Of a stretch of DNA of 15,941 bases, positions 14,230 through 15,941 are shown piece by piece. The position numbers were made by a program, and so were the translations under genes. Source of the DNA: DATEJJ01 sp039649115 (GTDB taxonomy: Bacteria; Actinomycetota; Actinomycetes; Mycobacteriales; Micromonosporaceae); contig JBBWZQ010000091.1 in assembly GCA_039649115.1 (NCBI GenBank), positions 1 through 15,941 of the forward strand. The letters are read 5' to 3'. Below the pieces are notes generated by a model, which ran no database searches, had not been told where the DNA came from, and saw only the letters and a program-made list of their open reading frames with translations. Position 1 is the first letter of the stretch; each line of letters begins with the position of its first letter.

Positions 14230-15289
14230 GCAGCAGATCCGTGACCTGTTCGGCCGGGCCGATCCTGGCCGGCTGGCATCCCTGGCAGCGCCTCGCATGA
14301 CCAGCGCGCAGGTCATCGCCGATGCCGACGCCGTGACAACACGCACCCACCGGTTCATGACGCCGCCCGAACTGGGCCGCCGCAAGCTTGTCCTGGCCGG
14401 GGCCGCGACCGTGGTGGGCGGCGCCGCAGCCTTTGTGCTGACTCGGCGGTCCACCGGCGCCCGGACGGCGGCCAACACGCCGGCCTGGGCTCTGGCCGGG
14501 ACCGTGGTCGTCCCGATGGCGTTCCAGGACGACACCGACCCGCCCCCGGCCGCCGACCGGTTGCGGGCGCTGGCCGCGAGCATCACCGACACCCCGTACG
14601 ACAAGCGGCCCGGCCGGTACGCCTACCGGCACGGGAAGTCCTGGTCGGCCGGCACGCTCACCGACGAGGGCCACACCCTGGGGTTCGTGGAGGAAGAACA
14701 GGCCTGGACCGCGCCCGACGGCAGCGGCCGGACCCGACGCAAGACGGTCGGCGCGGAGTACCCCGACGAGGCGTCCCGCCGATACTGGCAGACGCGGATC
14801 GCCCGAGGACAGGGCCCCACGATTCCCAACGAGGACGTCCAGGACGTGGCAGCCCACCAGCCGGACCCGAACACCCCACCACAACCAGCCGACTGGACCC
14901 GGCCGCCGACCGACCCGACCCAGCTCGCCGGCCTGCTCCGAGCCGAATACGGCGCGCGCGACGCCGCCAAATGGACCATGGAGCTCTACCGCAGCTACGC
15001 GGTCCCGCGACGGGTCCGCGCTGGGGTGCTCACGATCCTGGCCGGGCTACCCGGATTCCTCTGGCACGGCCAGGTAACCGACCGGATCGGACGTCGCGGA
15101 GTCGCGGTCACCGTGCGGGCACGTCCGCCGCAGGACAATACCGACCGTAACCCGTACGAAGACACACTGATCTTCGATGAGCGCACCGGGGAACTACTCG
15201 GCTACGAAACCACCGTCCTCACCGCGACCCCGACCCTGAAGTCCTACATCCAGATCCTCGACGCCGACCGCACCGACCGGCTCGGCTGA
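14216..15289 (+). CDS. CU044_5270-like single-pass membrane protein, likely anti-sigma/partner
   Basis: The 357-residue product resembles the actinobacterial CU044_5270 family, commonly encoded right after ECF sigma factors. It has a cytoplasmic N-terminus of about 55 residues (MSSTEQQIRDLFGRADPGRL, ...FMTPPELGRRK), one membrane helix (LVLAGAATVVGGAAAFVLT, about 58-76) and a large extracytoplasmic domain with YDKRPGRYAYRHGKSW, LLRAEYGARDAAKW, VRAGVLTILAGLPGFLWHGQVTDRIGRRGVAVTV and a C-terminal FDERTGELLGYET...YIQILDADRTDRLG. No HxxxCxxC zinc motif is present in the N-terminus, so it is not a classic zinc-binding anti-sigma. The topology suits an outside sensor signalling to the sigma factor; the anti-sigma role is inferred. 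Confidence 0.85.
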   Translation: MSSTEQQIRDLFGRADPGRLASLAAPRMTSAQVIADADAVTTRTHRFMTPPELGRRKLVLAGAATVVGGAAAFVLTRRSTGARTAANTPAWALAGTVVVPMAFQDDTDPPPAADRLRALAASITDTPYDKRPGRYAYRHGKSWSAGTLTDEGHTLGFVEEEQAWTAPDGSGRTRRKTVGAEYPDEASRRYWQTRIARGQGPTIPNEDVQDVAAHQPDPNTPPQPADWTRPPTDPTQLAGLLRAEYGARDAAKWTMELYRSYAVPRRVRAGVLTILAGLPGFLWHGQVTDRIGRRGVAVTVRARPPQDNTDRNPYEDTLIFDERTGELLGYETTVLTATPTLKSYIQILDADRTDRLG

Positions 15290-15494
15290 CCTGACCCCAA
15301 CGGTGGCGCCGGACCAGGTCCTGCTGGCCGGCACCACCGCAGGGGCATTGCTGAACGATCCGACTTTGCCGATCGCCCTGGGATCCTCTTGCCGGGGGTG
15401 TTCCTGCCGAAAGGTACGTCCGCGCTGTTCAGGGCCACTTGGGCCCCATCAACGGCGCTCTGGCGGAGTCGGATATCGCAACTGTCTGAATGGG
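15290..15494. other. Convergent gap containing the right inverted-repeat copy
   Basis: About 200 bases without a recognisable gene. GGACC-A-GGTCC at 15311-15321 is a short dyad too small to be a convincing terminator. The right copy of the 38-bp repeat occupies 15340-15377, followed by GGATCC at 15381-15386. Confidence 0.4.
15340..15377 (-). repeat. Right copy of a 38-bp imperfect inverted repeat
   Basis: On the reverse strand it begins GGCGATCGGCAAAGTCGGA and agrees at 30 of 38 positions with 13300-13337 read forward, with the first 19 bases differing only once. It lies 50 bases after the stop of the CU044_5270-like gene. See the left copy for the comparison. Confidence 0.6.
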
Positions 15495-15890
15495 TTAGCT
15501 GCTGGGTGGGTTGTGGGCTGGGGCATGGATCTCCTTGTGGACCGCTTCGATGTTGTTGCCGTCGGGGTCGGTCACGAAGGCGCAGTATGCGCGGTACTCG
15601 GGCCAGTGGCGGGGGCTGTGCCGTGGCCTGCCTGCGGCTGCTGTGGCGGCGTGGAAGAACGCGTCCACGGCTGCGCGGTCTGGGGCAGCGAAGGCGAGGT
15701 GTAGGCCGGTGGTGGGTAGGTCGCTGGCTCGTTCCAGTGACAGGGACGGGGTGTCTTGGTCGTGTCGCCAGAACTCGCAGGTGTCGTCGGTCTGGTAGTT
15801 CGGGGTTATGCCGAGGGGTTCCAGTGCTGCGGTGTAGAAGGTTCGGCTGGCGCTGAGGTTCGAGGCGAACACGCCGAGGTGGTGGATCAT
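15495..15890 (-). CDS. VOC/glyoxalase-fold protein (vicinal oxygen chelate family)
   Basis: The 131-residue protein contains a single VOC domain: MIHHLGVFASNLSASRTFYT (1-20), AALEPLG, CEFWRHDQDTPSLSLE, GLHLAFAAPDRAAVDAFFHAA (62-82), and AFVTDPDGNNIEAVHKE (104-120). His4, His64 and Glu115 occupy the usual metal-ligand positions of the fold. Related proteins include glyoxalase-like enzymes, dioxygenase-like proteins and bleomycin/fosfomycin resistance proteins; the particular reaction cannot be told. AGGAG lies about five bases before the ATG. The gene is convergent with the sigma-factor module and appears intact; its own promoter is near or beyond the right edge. Confidence 0.88.
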   Translation of the reverse strand: MIHHLGVFASNLSASRTFYTAALEPLGITPNYQTDDTCEFWRHDQDTPSLSLERASDLPTTGLHLAFAAPDRAAVDAFFHAATAAAGRPRHSPRHWPEYRAYCAFVTDPDGNNIEAVHKEIHAPAHNPPSS

Positions 15891-15941
15891 TCTGCTCCTG
15901 TCCGCGGGTTGGGTGGGCTGTTGGTGTGGTTGAGTCGGCGG

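Overview
The window is GC-rich throughout. It carries gene families typical of filamentous Actinobacteria: a DUF574-type SAM methyltransferase, an ECF sigma factor paired with a CU044_5270-type membrane protein, and a DUF998 membrane protein. GTG starts are common and operon genes overlap by four bases. Genus cannot be read from the sequence; Micromonosporaceae, Streptosporangiaceae, Pseudonocardiaceae and Frankia-like relatives all fit. I see no rRNA, tRNA, CRISPR array or intact transposase.

Layout. Bases 1-840 hold the tail of a possible CDS and a reverse-strand DUF998 membrane protein. Bases 841-2312 are a stretch of decayed genes: a broken small ORF, a short N-terminal remnant of an MMPL-type transporter, and a secreted AttH/CrtC-like hydrolase broken by an internal deletion and a one-base frameshift. 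A perfect 20-bp palindrome lies inside this stretch. Bases 2576-8231 are the core of the window: an intact five-gene peptide/nickel-type ABC importer operon (lipoprotein, two permeases, two ATPases), preceded by a dyad and a promoter-like pair of hexamers. The last four genes overlap end to start and are probably translationally coupled.

Bases 8376-10240 hold a stand-alone OLD-type TOPRIM protein (reverse) and a DUF574 methyltransferase (forward), separated by about 400 bp that contains dyads but no convincing gene. Bases 10294-11461 are a divergent TetR regulator / SnoaL-like pair. The 124-bp gap between them carries a 22-bp direct repeat at 33-bp spacing, a likely operator. Bases 11783-13087 (reverse) encode a secreted GH5-type glycoside hydrolase. 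Bases 13666-15289 encode an ECF sigma factor and a membrane-anchored CU044_5270-like partner overlapping by 14 bases. A VOC/glyoxalase-fold protein (reverse) closes the window.

How the genes work together. The ABC importer is a self-contained uptake system. The sigma factor and its membrane partner look like a signal-transducing pair. The TetR protein probably controls itself and the SnoaL-like gene. The remaining genes look like independent single-gene units, as is common in accessory regions. The most unusual structural observation is an imperfect 38-bp inverted repeat (30/38 by eye) bracketing the sigma factor/partner module at 13300-13337 and 15340-15377, which could mark the ends of a mobile or recombined cassette.
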